Of a DNA stretch of 64,000 nt, positions 44,040 through 52,895 are shown piece after piece (position 1 is the stretch's first letter; each line of letters opens with the position of its first letter). The stretch covers positions 341,001 to 405,000 of the forward strand of contig NZ_LR134365.1 of NCBI RefSeq assembly GCF_900637305.1, written 5' to 3'. The DNA comes from Cardiobacterium hominis (GTDB lineage Bacteria; Pseudomonadota; Gammaproteobacteria; Cardiobacteriales; Cardiobacteriaceae). A program made the translations under genes and the position numbers. Under the pieces are notes generated by a model. It was not told the DNA's origin and did not search any database. It worked only from the letters and a program-made list of their open reading frames with translations.

Positions 44040-44160
44040 ACACAAAATGCGACCGCATTTTGCGTGGGGTTCGGGGGAGGGCCGGGTAAAACGAAGCCCC
44101 TCTCCCTGTGGGACAAACATTGCTCGTCCGCAGGACGAGAGAGGGGTTGGGGTGAGGGCT
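44040..44160. repeat. Complex hairpin repeat between soxG and the reductase gene
   Basis: Two nested structures. The first, 44041-44067, pairs CAAAATGCG with GCATTTTGCG-like bases. The second, 44097-44146, has arms CCCCTCTC / GAGAGGGG with an inner CTCGTCC / GGACGAG stem. The trailing GTTGGGGTGAGGG is typical of the C-rich/G-rich repeated elements of proteobacterial intergenic regions. It separates the sox operon from the next two genes. Confidence 0.65.
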
Positions 44161-44262
44161 GTAGCGATACAGGCAAAGAAAAGTACAAAGTGCGCCGATA
44201 TACCCCCTCCCCGACCCGCCCCAAATTCCTGTCCCACCCATCTCCAACCCCCGGAGTCGCCC

Positions 44263-45279
44263 ATGCCACACCTCACCTACCCCGAACTGCACGCCCTGCT
44301 TGCCGCCACCCTGCGCGCCGGAGGCTACAACGAAGCACACGCCGCAGCCATCGCGGAAGTCCTCGCCCGGGCAGAGCGCGACCAATGCCGCTCGCACGGC
44401 ATCTACCGCCTGACCGGCATCCTCAAAAGCCGCCGCGCCGGACAGAACCACGGCGCGCGCGAACCCACCATCGACAACCCGCCCGAACGCGCCATCCTCA
44501 AAATCGACGCACACGGCGAATTCAGCCCGCTGGCATTCAGCCGTGGCGCGCCACTCCTGGCAGAAAAAGCGCGACGCCACGGCATCGCGGCGATGGCCAT
44601 CAACCACTGCCTGCACCTCTCTGCCCTCTGGCCGGAAGTCGAAACCCTTGCCGGACTGGGCGTTGGCGCGCTTGCCATGTGCCCGAGCAGCGCTTACGTC
44701 GCCCCGTCCGGTGGCAACGCGCCCCTGCTGGGCACCAACCCGCTCGCCTTTGCCTGGCCCAACGGCGACGCACCGCCCTACATTTACGACTTCGCCACCT
44801 CCGTCGTCGCGCGCGGCGAAATCGAACTGCACCGCCTGGACGGCAAACCGCTGCCGGACGGCTGGGGCATTGACGCCGACGGCGCCCCAAGCCGCGACCC
44901 GGCGGCGGTGCTGGCGGGTGCACTCCTGCCCTTTGGCGGCCACAAAGGCTCGGCCATCTCCACCATGATCGAAATCCTCGCCGCCGTGTGGATTGGCGAC
45001 CACCTGAGCAGCGAAAGCAGCGAAGCCGACGGCGGCCTCGCGCCCAACCACGGCACCCTGCACATCGCCCTCGATCCCGCCGCCTTTGCCGCCACAGACC
45101 GCCTCGCCCACGCCGAAAAACTGCTTGCCGCCATCCGCGCCCAGGGCGCGCGCCTGCCGTCCGAGCGCCGCTACGCCGCCCGCGCGGCAGCCGCCAAAGA
45201 GGGCATTGCCATCAGCCAAGAAAACCTCGACCGCCTGCAACGCATGCAACAGGGCGACCTCGACCTTGAGCTGCATTGA
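44263..45279 (+). CDS. Ldh-family imino acid reductase (DpkA-like)
   Basis: 338 residues of the malate/L-lactate/ureidoglycolate dehydrogenase superfamily. Conserved elements include the RSHGIYRL catalytic region, GTNPLAFAWP, YDFATSVVARGEIEL and LPFGGHKGSAISTMIEILA. In amino acid contexts this group reduces cyclic imines (delta-1-piperideine-2-carboxylate and delta-1-pyrroline-2-carboxylate) with NADPH. Pairing with a D-amino acid oxidase-like gene directly downstream supports that role: oxidation then re-reduction would turn D-proline or D-lysine products into the L form. The substrate is not proved. Confidence 0.82.
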   Translation: MPHLTYPELHALLAATLRAGGYNEAHAAAIAEVLARAERDQCRSHGIYRLTGILKSRRAGQNHGAREPTIDNPPERAILKIDAHGEFSPLAFSRGAPLLAEKARRHGIAAMAINHCLHLSALWPEVETLAGLGVGALAMCPSSAYVAPSGGNAPLLGTNPLAFAWPNGDAPPYIYDFATSVVARGEIELHRLDGKPLPDGWGIDADGAPSRDPAAVLAGALLPFGGHKGSAISTMIEILAAVWIGDHLSSESSEADGGLAPNHGTLHIALDPAAFAATDRLAHAEKLLAAIRAQGARLPSERRYAARAAAAKEGIAISQENLDRLQRMQQGDLDLELH

Positions 45280-45311
45280 GCCAACGTTTCCTTCCAACCC
45301 CTGAAAAACCC

Positions 45312-46544
45312 ATGAACACCCACATCATCGGCGGCGGCATCATCGGCCTCACCATTGCCCTCAACCTGTGCCAACGCGGCGAAACCGTTACCCTGCACGA
45401 GGCCGAAACGCCATTTGGCGGCGCATCACTTGGCAACGCCGGGCACATCGCCACCGAATACAACTATCCCGTTGCCAGCCTCGCCACCCTGCGCAAACTC
45501 CCGGCGATGCTCATCAATCCGCTCGGCCCGCTACGCATCGACTGGCGTTACCTGCCGAAAATGCTGCCCTGGGGCTGGCAGATGTTCACCAACATGCTGC
45601 CCGCACGCTACCAGCATAACCACCGCGCCCTGCTCGCGCTCAATCGGGAAAGTCTTGCCGCCTGGGAGCGCCTCGCCGCGCGCTGGCAACTGGCGCCGCT
45701 TCTCCGCCACGATGGCATCCTGCACGTCGCCAGCCGCGCCAAAACCGCCGCCCGCCTGCCTGCATACGCCGCGCAACTGCAAGCGCTGGGCTTTCCCTGC
45801 CAGTATTTGCACAGCGACCAACTGCAAGAACTGGAACCGGCGCTCGCCCGCCAACACGGTGGCATCCACTACCAGCGCTCGGCGCATATCATCGACCTTG
45901 CCGCCCTCGGCGCGAGCCTCGCCCAAGCGCTACGCGCGAGCGGTGGCAACATCCGCGAACACAGTCGCATCACCGCTGCCCGCCGCGAAAACAGCGGCTT
46001 CAGCCTCAAAGCGGAAAATGGCGACAGCCACCACGCCGACCGCCTCATCCTCTGCGCCGGTGCGCACAGCAAGGCGCTGGCCGACAGCCTCACCGGCCTG
46101 CGCGTGCCGCTGGATACCGAACGCGGCTACCACCTTATGCTGCCACACGAAGCCGCGCGTCTGCGCCTGCCCGTTTCCAGCATTGACCACAGCTTCGTCA
46201 TGACACCGATGCGGCACGGCCTGCGCCTCGCCGGTACGGTGGAATACGCGGGACTCGAAGCGCCGCCGAACATGGCGCGCGCGCAGAACCTGCGGCCACT
46301 GGCGGAAAAACTGCTGCAAGCCCCGCTGGACGCCCGCGATGCCCAGCCCTGGATGGGATTCCGCCCGACCACCGCCGACAGCCTGCCAGTCATCGACCGC
46401 GATGGTGACCTGCTCCTCGCCTTCGGCCACCAGCACCTTGGCCTGACGCAAGCGGCGCTCACCGCGGAAATCCTCAGCGCGCTTTACTTCGGCGAAACCC
46501 CGCCCATTGACCTCACCCCCTACCGCCTGCACCGTTTTGCCTGA
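45312..46544 (+). CDS. DadA-like FAD-dependent amino acid dehydrogenase
   Basis: 410 residues. The N-terminal FAD motif is HIIGGGIIGLTIALNLCQRGE, with LGNAGHIA shortly after and the C-terminal GFRPTTADSLPVIDRD and GHQHLGLTQAALTAE characteristic of the DadA group. It is probably a membrane-associated D-amino acid or D-hydroxyproline dehydrogenase that donates electrons to the respiratory chain. It begins 32 bases after the reductase gene; the two look like a functional pair. The start MNTHIIGGG was chosen by the FAD motif position. Confidence 0.85.
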   Translation: MNTHIIGGGIIGLTIALNLCQRGETVTLHEAETPFGGASLGNAGHIATEYNYPVASLATLRKLPAMLINPLGPLRIDWRYLPKMLPWGWQMFTNMLPARYQHNHRALLALNRESLAAWERLAARWQLAPLLRHDGILHVASRAKTAARLPAYAAQLQALGFPCQYLHSDQLQELEPALARQHGGIHYQRSAHIIDLAALGASLAQALRASGGNIREHSRITAARRENSGFSLKAENGDSHHADRLILCAGAHSKALADSLTGLRVPLDTERGYHLMLPHEAARLRLPVSSIDHSFVMTPMRHGLRLAGTVEYAGLEAPPNMARAQNLRPLAEKLLQAPLDARDAQPWMGFRPTTADSLPVIDRDGDLLLAFGHQHLGLTQAALTAEILSALYFGETPPIDLTPYRLHRFA

Positions 46545-46651
46545 AACGGCTGCGCGGATACGGCACATTTCACAAAATTCCACAACACAAACCCCACAAC
46601 CGCACCCGCAACGCGGCGAAATTCGGTTTTTTTAACAACCCTCACTCAAAT

Positions 46652-46680
46652 TTCCACAAACCACACAAGCCGCTTATAAT
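46652..46680 (+). promoter_or_regulatory. Promoter of the thiamine transport genes
   Basis: A perfect -10 TATAAT (46675-46680) and a weaker -35 TTCCAC (46652-46657) spaced by 17 bases. It lies just upstream of the TPP riboswitch. Confidence 0.65.
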
Positions 46681-46691
46681 GCCCGCCGTTC

Positions 46692-46768
46692 TCATCGGGG
46701 TGTCGGCGCTGCCGGCTGAGAGTTACCCGCAGAACCTGATCCGGATCATGCCGGCGGAGGGATTGAGG
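46692..46768 (+). ncRNA. TPP riboswitch (THI element)
   Basis: The conserved core is plain: GGGGTG, then GCTGAGA, ACCCGC, GAACCTGATC and CATGCCGGCG with AGGGA at the end, in the right order and spacing for a class I thiamine pyrophosphate aptamer. It controls thiB, whose start lies about 50 bases downstream. The absence of a terminator stem between aptamer and start suggests regulation of translation initiation. Confidence 0.95.
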
Positions 46769-46817
46769 CATTCTCTACCTTTGCGGCTGGTCTTCTTTCT
46801 TGAAAACGAGGTGCAAA

Positions 46818-47801
46818 GTGTTCAAAAAACTCCTGATTCTTCTTTCTTTCGCCGCCGCGGCCGCCAGTGCCAAGCCGGTGCTCACCGTCTATACCTACAG
46901 CTCTTTCAACACCCAATGGGGCGCGGGTCCCGGTCTGAAAGCCGCCTTTGAAAAAGTCTGCGACTGCGAGGTGAAATATGTCGCCCTTGATCACGGCGTG
47001 ATGATTCTGAACCGCCTGCGCCAAGAGGGCGAGCAGAACGGCGCCGATGTCATCATCGGCATTGACAACAGCCTGATGCAAACCGCGCTCGATACCGGCC
47101 TGTTCGCGCCGAGCGGCGTGGATACCAGCAAGCTGAAACTGCCGGACGGCTGGACGGATCCGGTGTTCGTCCCGTATGACTACGGCTGGTTCAGCTTCGT
47201 CTACGACAAGACCCGCCTGAAAAACCCGCCGCGCAGCCTGCACGAGCTGGTGGAAAGCCAAGAGCCGTGGACGGTGATTTATTCCGACCCGCGCGTCAGC
47301 ACGCCGGGGCAAGGTTTCATGCTGTGGATGCAGAAGGTGTTTGGCGATGACGCCCCCGCCGCCTGGGAAAAACTGGCGAAGAAAACCGTAACCGTCACCA
47401 AGGGCTCCAGCGAAGCCTACAGCCTCTTTAGCAAAGGCGAGAGCGACATGGCGCTTTATTATTCGACCTCGCCCGCCTATCAGTTGATGAAGGAAAACAA
47501 GGACATTTACGCCGCCGCGCTGTTCGACGAAGGGCATTATTTGCAGGTCGAAGTCGCCGCGCGTACCCGCACCAGCAAACAGCCGGAGCTGGCGCAGAAA
47601 TTCCTCGAGTTCCTCATCACGCCCGCTTTCCAGGAAAACATCGCCACCACCAACTGGATCTATCCGGCGGGCGATGTCACGCTGCCGGAGGCGTTCGCCA
47701 AACTGCCGCGTCCGGCGAAAACGCTGCAGTTCACCCCGGACGAGGTACAGAAAAACCGTCCGCAGTGGATTGAGCAATGGCAGAAGGCGGTAAGCCAATA
47801 A
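46818..47801 (+). CDS. thiB: Thiamine ABC transporter substrate-binding protein
   Basis: 327 residues. A signal peptide (1-19, ending ASA) is followed by VLTVYTYSSFNTQWGAGPGLKAAFE, typical of ThiB/TbpA. Other family features are DYGWFSFVYDK and YYSTSPAYQL. It is a periplasmic thiamine/TMP/TPP binder. The GTG start at 46818 is chosen: CGAGGT lies five bases before it and it gives a proper signal peptide; a TTG at 46800 is possible. A terminator follows, so thiP-thiQ are not in a simple operon with it. Confidence 0.92.
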   Translation: MFKKLLILLSFAAAAASAKPVLTVYTYSSFNTQWGAGPGLKAAFEKVCDCEVKYVALDHGVMILNRLRQEGEQNGADVIIGIDNSLMQTALDTGLFAPSGVDTSKLKLPDGWTDPVFVPYDYGWFSFVYDKTRLKNPPRSLHELVESQEPWTVIYSDPRVSTPGQGFMLWMQKVFGDDAPAAWEKLAKKTVTVTKGSSEAYSLFSKGESDMALYYSTSPAYQLMKENKDIYAAALFDEGHYLQVEVAARTRTSKQPELAQKFLEFLITPAFQENIATTNWIYPAGDVTLPEAFAKLPRPAKTLQFTPDEVQKNRPQWIEQWQKAVSQ

Positions 47802-47810
47802 GTCCCGTGG

Positions 47811-47843
47811 CGCGCAGGGGTTGCCCCTGCGCGTTCTTTTTTA
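47811..47843 (+). terminator. Terminator after thiB
   Basis: A 10-bp perfect stem CGCGCAGGGG / CCCCTGCGCG with a 3-base loop followed by TTCTTTTTT. Confidence 0.88.
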
Positions 47844-47859
47844 ATCTAAAGGCTCACAC

Positions 47860-48237
47860 ATGAATCCCGTACCAAAACCGCTGTTCCTCGCGCTTGCCCT
47901 CGCCGCCGCAAGCGCCCACGCCATCCCCTGCCCTGCCCCGATAGAAGTGCCGGAAGGCGAAGGCATCGAAGCCTCTCCCCACGTCTGCGGCGCGTTGGGC
48001 GTCTTTGACCAACACGGCAAAAAAGGCGACAAATGGGGCTACATCAATCCCCAAGGCAAGACCGTGCAGCCCTTCGAATACGAAGCAGCCGAAGCCTTCA
48101 CCCACAACTGGATGGGCAGCCGCGAACGCGAGTGCGTGGAAGCACAAAAAAACGGCAAGCGCGTGGCGATAGACCCGCAGGGCAAAACCCTGCCGGAAAA
48201 CACACGCTGCGAATTGCTGCCGCCACCGAACATTTAG
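47860..48237 (+). CDS. Small secreted WG-repeat protein
   Basis: 125 residues with a signal peptide (1-21, ending AHA). One clear WG repeat is seen: WGYINPQGKTVQPFEYEAAEAF, followed by a degenerate second one (KRVAIDPQGKTLPEN). Four cysteines (IPCPAP, HVCGAL, RECVEA and TRCELL) could form disulfides, fitting a periplasmic protein. It interrupts the thi genes and has no evident link with thiamine. Function unknown. Confidence 0.7.
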   Translation: MNPVPKPLFLALALAAASAHAIPCPAPIEVPEGEGIEASPHVCGALGVFDQHGKKGDKWGYINPQGKTVQPFEYEAAEAFTHNWMGSRERECVEAQKNGKRVAIDPQGKTLPENTRCELLPPPNI

Positions 48238-48257
48238 ACCGCTCCTGCCGAACCGCA

Positions 48258-48293
48258 TTTACATACACGATGAACGCTCAGGCGTATGTATAA
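48258..48293. repeat. Dispersed palindromic repeat, copy 2
   Basis: Left arm TTTACATACAC, centre with GATGAACGCTCAGG, and the slightly degenerate right arm CGTATGTATAA. The thiP start codon ATG lies inside the right arm, so the repeat supplies the beginning of the gene. It matches the copies at 10332 and 59151. Confidence 0.7.
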
Positions 48294-49896
48294 CTCGCCC
48301 CCGACCTCCCGCATTCCCCCCTGGCTTCGACCCGGCCTCCTCGCCGCCGCATTTCTCGTCGCCATCGGCCTTGCCGCCCTGCTCGCTCTCCTCCTGCAAG
48401 GCGGAGACGTGCCCGCACAACGCCTCGCCGACCCCTACCTCTGGCACGTACTGCGCTTCACCTTCTGGCAGGCGACCCTTGCGACCGCACTCGCCGTTAT
48501 CCCCGCCATCTTCCTCGCCCGCGCGCTCCAGCGCCGCCACTTCCCCGGGCGCGACCTGCTCCTGCGCTTCGCCACCATGACCCTCGCCCTGCCGACGCTG
48601 GTCGCCATCTCCGGCATCCTCGGCGTGTACGGCAAACAGGGCTGGCTGGCGCACATCTGGCAGGCGCTCGGCGGCGACTGGCGTTTCCGCCCCTATGGCC
48701 TCACCGGCATCCTCCTCGTCCACCAATTCTTCGCCCTGCCGCTCGCCACCCGCCTCCTGCTCAACACCCTCGAACAAATCCCCGGCGAACAGCGCCAACT
48801 CGCCGCCCAACTCGGCGTGCGCGGCTGGCCGCTCTTTCGCCACCTCGAATGGCCGTGGCTGCGCCGCCAACTGCCGCCCGTCGCCGCGCTCATCTACATG
48901 CTCTGCTTCACCAGCTTCAGCACCATCCTCATCCTCGGCGGCGGCCCGAAGGCGACCACCGTCGAACTCGCCATCTACCAGGCGCTGACCTTCACCTACG
49001 AACCCGACCGCGCCGCCCTGCTCGCCCTCGTGCAAATCACCTGCTGCCTCACCCTCGTCCTCATCGCCCAAACCCTCGGCAAAAACCTGAACACCGTCCC
49101 CGGCCGCCTCCGCCCCTGGCACGACACCCCGCGCGGCTGGTATCCCCGCCTTGCCGACAGCCTCCTCATCGCGCTGTTCCTCCTCTACCAACTGCCGCCG
49201 CTCATCGCCGTTCTCCTCGGCGGACTCAACCCGCACCTGGGCGAAGTCCTGCGCGACCCCGCCCTGTGGCGCGCCATCTACACCTCGCTGCGCATAGCCC
49301 TGCCCGCAGGCCTCATCAGCCTCACCCTCTGCCTGATGCTCCTCTGGAGCAGCCGCGAACTGCGCCTGCGCGGCCAGCGCCTGCCCGCCAACCTGCTCGA
49401 AACCGCGGGCATGCTCAACCTCGCCATGCCCGGCATCGTGCTGGCCACCGGCCTCTTTCTCCTCTTGCGCCGCACCACCGGCCTGCCGCAGCACGCCGAC
49501 TTCCTCATCATCCTCTGCAACAGCCTGATGGCCATCCCCTACACCCTGAAAATCCTCGCCGCGCCGATGCAAGACATCGCCAGCAACTACCAGCGCCTCT
49601 GCGCCGGCCTCGGCGTGCGCGGCCTCACCCGCCTCAAACACATCGAACTGCGCGCACTCAAACGCCCGCTCGCCCAGGCGTATGCCTTCGCCTGCGTCCT
49701 CTCGCTGGGCGATTTGGGCATCATCGCCCTCTTTGGCAACGCCGACTTCGCCACCCTGCCCTACCACCTCTACCAACAACTCGGCGCCTACCGCAACGAC
49801 GCCAGCGACGTCACCGCCCTCATCCTCCTCCTCCTGAGCCTCGCCCTCTACACCCTCATCGAACACCTCGCCCATGCTCCAGCTCGAAAACCTTGA
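48286..49896 (+). CDS. thiP: Thiamine ABC transporter permease
   Basis: 536 residues, a two-domain permease with about twelve helices and two EAA-type loops (QLAAQLGVRGWPLFRHLEWP and RLCAGLGVRGLTRLKHIELR). The size matches ThiP. The only available start lies inside the palindromic repeat and has no obvious Shine-Dalgarno. The 3' end overlaps thiQ by 23 bases. It is the inner-membrane partner of ThiB and ThiQ. Confidence 0.92.
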   Translation: MYNSPPTSRIPPWLRPGLLAAAFLVAIGLAALLALLLQGGDVPAQRLADPYLWHVLRFTFWQATLATALAVIPAIFLARALQRRHFPGRDLLLRFATMTLALPTLVAISGILGVYGKQGWLAHIWQALGGDWRFRPYGLTGILLVHQFFALPLATRLLLNTLEQIPGEQRQLAAQLGVRGWPLFRHLEWPWLRRQLPPVAALIYMLCFTSFSTILILGGGPKATTVELAIYQALTFTYEPDRAALLALVQITCCLTLVLIAQTLGKNLNTVPGRLRPWHDTPRGWYPRLADSLLIALFLLYQLPPLIAVLLGGLNPHLGEVLRDPALWRAIYTSLRIALPAGLISLTLCLMLLWSSRELRLRGQRLPANLLETAGMLNLAMPGIVLATGLFLLLRRTTGLPQHADFLIILCNSLMAIPYTLKILAAPMQDIASNYQRLCAGLGVRGLTRLKHIELRALKRPLAQAYAFACVLSLGDLGIIALFGNADFATLPYHLYQQLGAYRNDASDVTALILLLLSLALYTLIEHLAHAPARKP

Positions 49897-50584
49897 ATGG
49901 CGCCACCCGCCCTACCACATGCACTTCAACCTGCACGCCGCCGCGGGCGAGCGCCTTGCCATCCTCGGCGCCAGCGGCGCGGGCAAAAGCACCCTGCTCA
50001 ACCTCATCGCCGGTTTCCTGCCGCCACAACACGGCCGCCTGCTGATAGACGGCACGGACTACACCGCCGCCCCGCCCGCCGCGCGCCCCATCTCCATGCT
50101 CTACCAAGAACACAACCTGTTCAGCCACCTGAACGTGCGCGACAACATCGCCATCGGCATCAACCCCAACCTCAAACTCACCGCCGAACAACGCGCGCGC
50201 CTGCACGAAACCGCCGAAAAAACCGGCCTTGCCGACCTGCTCGACCGCCTGCCCGAACAACTCTCCGGCGGACAAAAACAGCGCGTCGCCTTGGCACGCT
50301 GCCTGCTGCGCGACCGCCCGCTGCTGCTGCTCGACGAACCCTTCTCCGCCCTCGATCCGGCGCTGCGAGTTGAAATGCTCGACCTTTTGGACGACACCTG
50401 CCTGCGCCACCAACCGCTGCTGCTCATGGTCACCCACAACCTCGACGACGCCCTGCGCATCGCGCCGCGCAGCCTCGTTATCGACGACGGCACAATCGCC
50501 TGGGACGGCACGACCGCCGACCTCGCCCGCGGCGACAGCCCGGCCGCGGCGCTCTTGGGCATCGACAAGGCGGCGGGAGGATGA
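49874..50584 (+). CDS. thiQ: Thiamine ABC transporter ATP-binding protein
   Basis: 236 residues. Walker A GASGAGKST (32-40), Q-loop YQEHNLF, signature LSGGQKQRVALARCLL, Walker B LLLLDEPFSALD and the switch histidine in MVTHNLDDA are all intact. It energises ThiBP-mediated uptake. It overlaps thiP and is convergent with the downstream esterase gene. Confidence 0.94.
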   Translation: MLQLENLEWRHPPYHMHFNLHAAAGERLAILGASGAGKSTLLNLIAGFLPPQHGRLLIDGTDYTAAPPAARPISMLYQEHNLFSHLNVRDNIAIGINPNLKLTAEQRARLHETAEKTGLADLLDRLPEQLSGGQKQRVALARCLLRDRPLLLLDEPFSALDPALRVEMLDLLDDTCLRHQPLLLMVTHNLDDALRIAPRSLVIDDGTIAWDGTTADLARGDSPAAALLGIDKAAGG

Positions 50585-50600
50585 ACAAGCCCCTGGCGCG

Positions 50601-51440
50601 TTATTTTGCTGGCGCGGTATCGCGCAAGTCTTGCAACAGGCGGGTCAAGGCGGAGAAGGCGGCACTGCCGTGGTTGTCGCCGTCAAGCAGGGTGAATGTG
50701 GTATCGCGCTGGTTTTGTTGTAGTTGTCCGGCGAGTGCCCGTGCGTTTTCTACCATGGCGCGGCTACGGCGTTTTGCATCGCCCGCGGCGGCTTGCTCAA
50801 GGCTGCCGACGCTGATGCGGACGGCAAGGCTGTCGCGCGGCGCGGTCAGGCGGTCGGCAAAATCGTCAATGCGGCGGTTCTCCCACCAGAGGGACGGGCT
50901 GGCGAGGTAGTAGCGCTGCATGCTGGCGCGGGTGTAGAGGTGGTAGAGCGCAAAGAGGCCGCCGTAAGAGTGGCCGTAGAGGCTTTGTTGGCGGCGGTCG
51001 ATGGGCTGGCGGGCGGCAAGCAGCGGCGGCAGTTCTTCATCGAGGAAGCGGGCGAAGGCTTCGGCCTCGCCGCTGTTGGCGCCGCCTTCTGTCAGCGGCG
51101 GGGTGTAGTCGCGGCTGCGCGCGTTGTGGTCGAGCAGTTGTCCGCCGGGGTAGCCGATGCCGACGAGCAGCAGCGCCTGTTTTTTGCCGTCGCCGGGCGG
51201 GTTGAGCAGGGGGCGGGCAAGCGGCAGGGCGTAGGGGAAGTAATTGTCGCCGTCCAACAGGTAAAGCACGGGGTAGCCTTCCGGCGGCGCTGCGCCGATG
51301 GTGCTGGTCTGGATGCGGTAGCTGCGGCCGGTGTGGGCGGAGGTTATGGTGGTTTCTTCGGCTTGCGGCAGTTGTGCGGGGCGCCAGTCGGCGGCGTGGG
51401 CAGCGCTGCCGAGAATGGCGGTGAGGAGCATTTTTTTCAT
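50601..51440 (-). CDS. Exported alpha/beta-hydrolase (IroE/Fes-like esterase)
   Basis: 279 residues. A short signal peptide (MKKMLLTAILGSAAHAA) is followed by an esterase fold: LYLLDGDNYFPYA, the nucleophile elbow GHSYGGLF and a C-terminal DGDNHGSAAF with the catalytic histidine. It resembles periplasmic siderophore esterases and other PF00756 proteins; there are no siderophore genes nearby, so the substrate is open. An upstream ATG at 51464 would add eight residues. Confidence 0.8.
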   Translation of the reverse strand: MKKMLLTAILGSAAHAADWRPAQLPQAEETTITSAHTGRSYRIQTSTIGAAPPEGYPVLYLLDGDNYFPYALPLARPLLNPPGDGKKQALLLVGIGYPGGQLLDHNARSRDYTPPLTEGGANSGEAEAFARFLDEELPPLLAARQPIDRRQQSLYGHSYGGLFALYHLYTRASMQRYYLASPSLWWENRRIDDFADRLTAPRDSLAVRISVGSLEQAAAGDAKRRSRAMVENARALAGQLQQNQRDTTFTLLDGDNHGSAAFSALTRLLQDLRDTAPAK

Positions 51441-51491
51441 GGGTTTTCGCGGTAGGGGGTTCATCTGTCGCTATTGCTTGCGGCGCGGCGC

Positions 51492-52895
51492 TCAAGCGGG
51501 CAACACCAGCGTGATGGTTAATCCGCCGTCGCGGTTTTCCGCGCATGCCGTGCCGCCGTGCTGTTCGGCGATTTGCGCGACCAGCGTCAGGCCGAGGCCG
51601 CTGTTTTCTTTGCGGTTTAGGGTGTAGTAGCGCTCAAAGAGGCGCGGCAGGGCGTAGTCCGGCACGGGCGCGCGCGTCGGGTTGTGCAGGGCGATGCGGG
51701 TTTCTTGGCGGTTTTGGCTGACGGCAAGGGTGATTATGCTGCCTGCCGGCGCTTCGCGCATGGCGTTGTCGAGCAGGTTGGCCAGTGCCTGTTCGAGCCA
51801 GAAGGGGTCGGCGTTGAGCGGGATGGCGGTGTGTTCGTCGGCGTCGGTGCCGTTATGGCGGAGGCGCAGGGTGAGGTTTTTTTGTGCGAGGCGCGGCTGT
51901 TGTTCGCGCTGGTGTTTGTGCCAGAGGGCGGCAAGGTCCAGCGGCTGTTTGTGGACGGGTTCTTTTTCGATGCGCGACAGTTGCAGCAGGCGCTGCACCA
52001 GGCGGTGCAGGCGCGCGCTTTGTTGGGCGATGTTATCGGCAAAGCGGGCGCGGTCGGCGGCGGGCAGGTCGTCTTGCAGCAGTTCGGCGCTGGCGCTGAT
52101 GGCGGTGAGCGGGCTTTTCAGTTCGTGGGTGAGGGTTTCGATGTAGCGGGTGATGTAGGCGCGGTCTTCGAGTTCGCGCCGCATGTCGCCGATGGCAGCG
52201 GTGAGGCGGTTCAGTTCGGAGGCGAGGTGGAAGCGCGGCGCGGGCGGGATGGGCGCGTGCGCGGTGGCGTAACGGCGGACGCGGTCGATGCTGCGCCGTA
52301 TCCACAGGGTGAGCAGGGCGATGAGGGCGAGGGTTGCGCCGAGGTAAAGCAGGCCGCTTTGGCGCAGGTCGTGTTCGGTGCGCTGTTGGTAGGGGATGAG
52401 GTCGGTGCCCGGTTTGCCGAGGCTGACGACGCCAAGCAGGCGGCCGTCAGCAGCGTGGACGGGGGCGGCGATGTACATGGTGTTTTGGGTGCTGCGCGCG
52501 CCGTATTCGCCGCGCAGGGTGCGCAGGATGTCGTTCCAGCGGCTGTAGTCTTTGCCGGTCTCCGCCGCTTCGCTGTGAAAGAGGACGATGCCCGCGCTAT
52601 CGGTGATGATGAGTTGTTGGCGGTTCGCGGTTTTGTGGTGCTGGTGGATGTGGATGTCCTGCGGGCGGGCGAGGCGGGCGCGCAGTTGTGCCTGCCAGGC
52701 GGGGTTTTGGATGTCGCCGTGTTCCAGCGCGGGCGCGAGTGCGGCGGCGAGCGCCTGGGCGTTGTCGGCGAGGGTGTCTTCCAGCACTTCTTTCATGCCG
52801 GGGCGGATTTGTTGTTGTACGTCGCGCAGCAGCAGCGCGCCGCCGAGGGTGAGCGCGAGGCCGTACACGAGAAAGAGGCGGACGAAGATGCTCAT
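51492..52895 (-). CDS. creC: CreC-like sensor histidine kinase (orphan)
   Basis: 467 residues. A first helix (about 5-23) and a second (about 181-199) flank a periplasmic sensor domain. HAMP-like residues follow, then the H-box YIETLTHELKSPLTAI (His257), N-box LANLLDNAMREA and G-boxes with GLGLTLVAQIAEQHGG. The overall pattern fits CreC. The usual response regulator gene creB is not adjacent; instead the start overlaps the preceding EEP gene (ATGA). The partner regulator must be elsewhere or missing. Confidence 0.82.
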   Translation of the reverse strand: MSIFVRLFLVYGLALTLGGALLLRDVQQQIRPGMKEVLEDTLADNAQALAAALAPALEHGDIQNPAWQAQLRARLARPQDIHIHQHHKTANRQQLIITDSAGIVLFHSEAAETGKDYSRWNDILRTLRGEYGARSTQNTMYIAAPVHAADGRLLGVVSLGKPGTDLIPYQQRTEHDLRQSGLLYLGATLALIALLTLWIRRSIDRVRRYATAHAPIPPAPRFHLASELNRLTAAIGDMRRELEDRAYITRYIETLTHELKSPLTAISASAELLQDDLPAADRARFADNIAQQSARLHRLVQRLLQLSRIEKEPVHKQPLDLAALWHKHQREQQPRLAQKNLTLRLRHNGTDADEHTAIPLNADPFWLEQALANLLDNAMREAPAGSIITLAVSQNRQETRIALHNPTRAPVPDYALPRLFERYYTLNRKENSGLGLTLVAQIAEQHGGTACAENRDGGLTITLVLPA

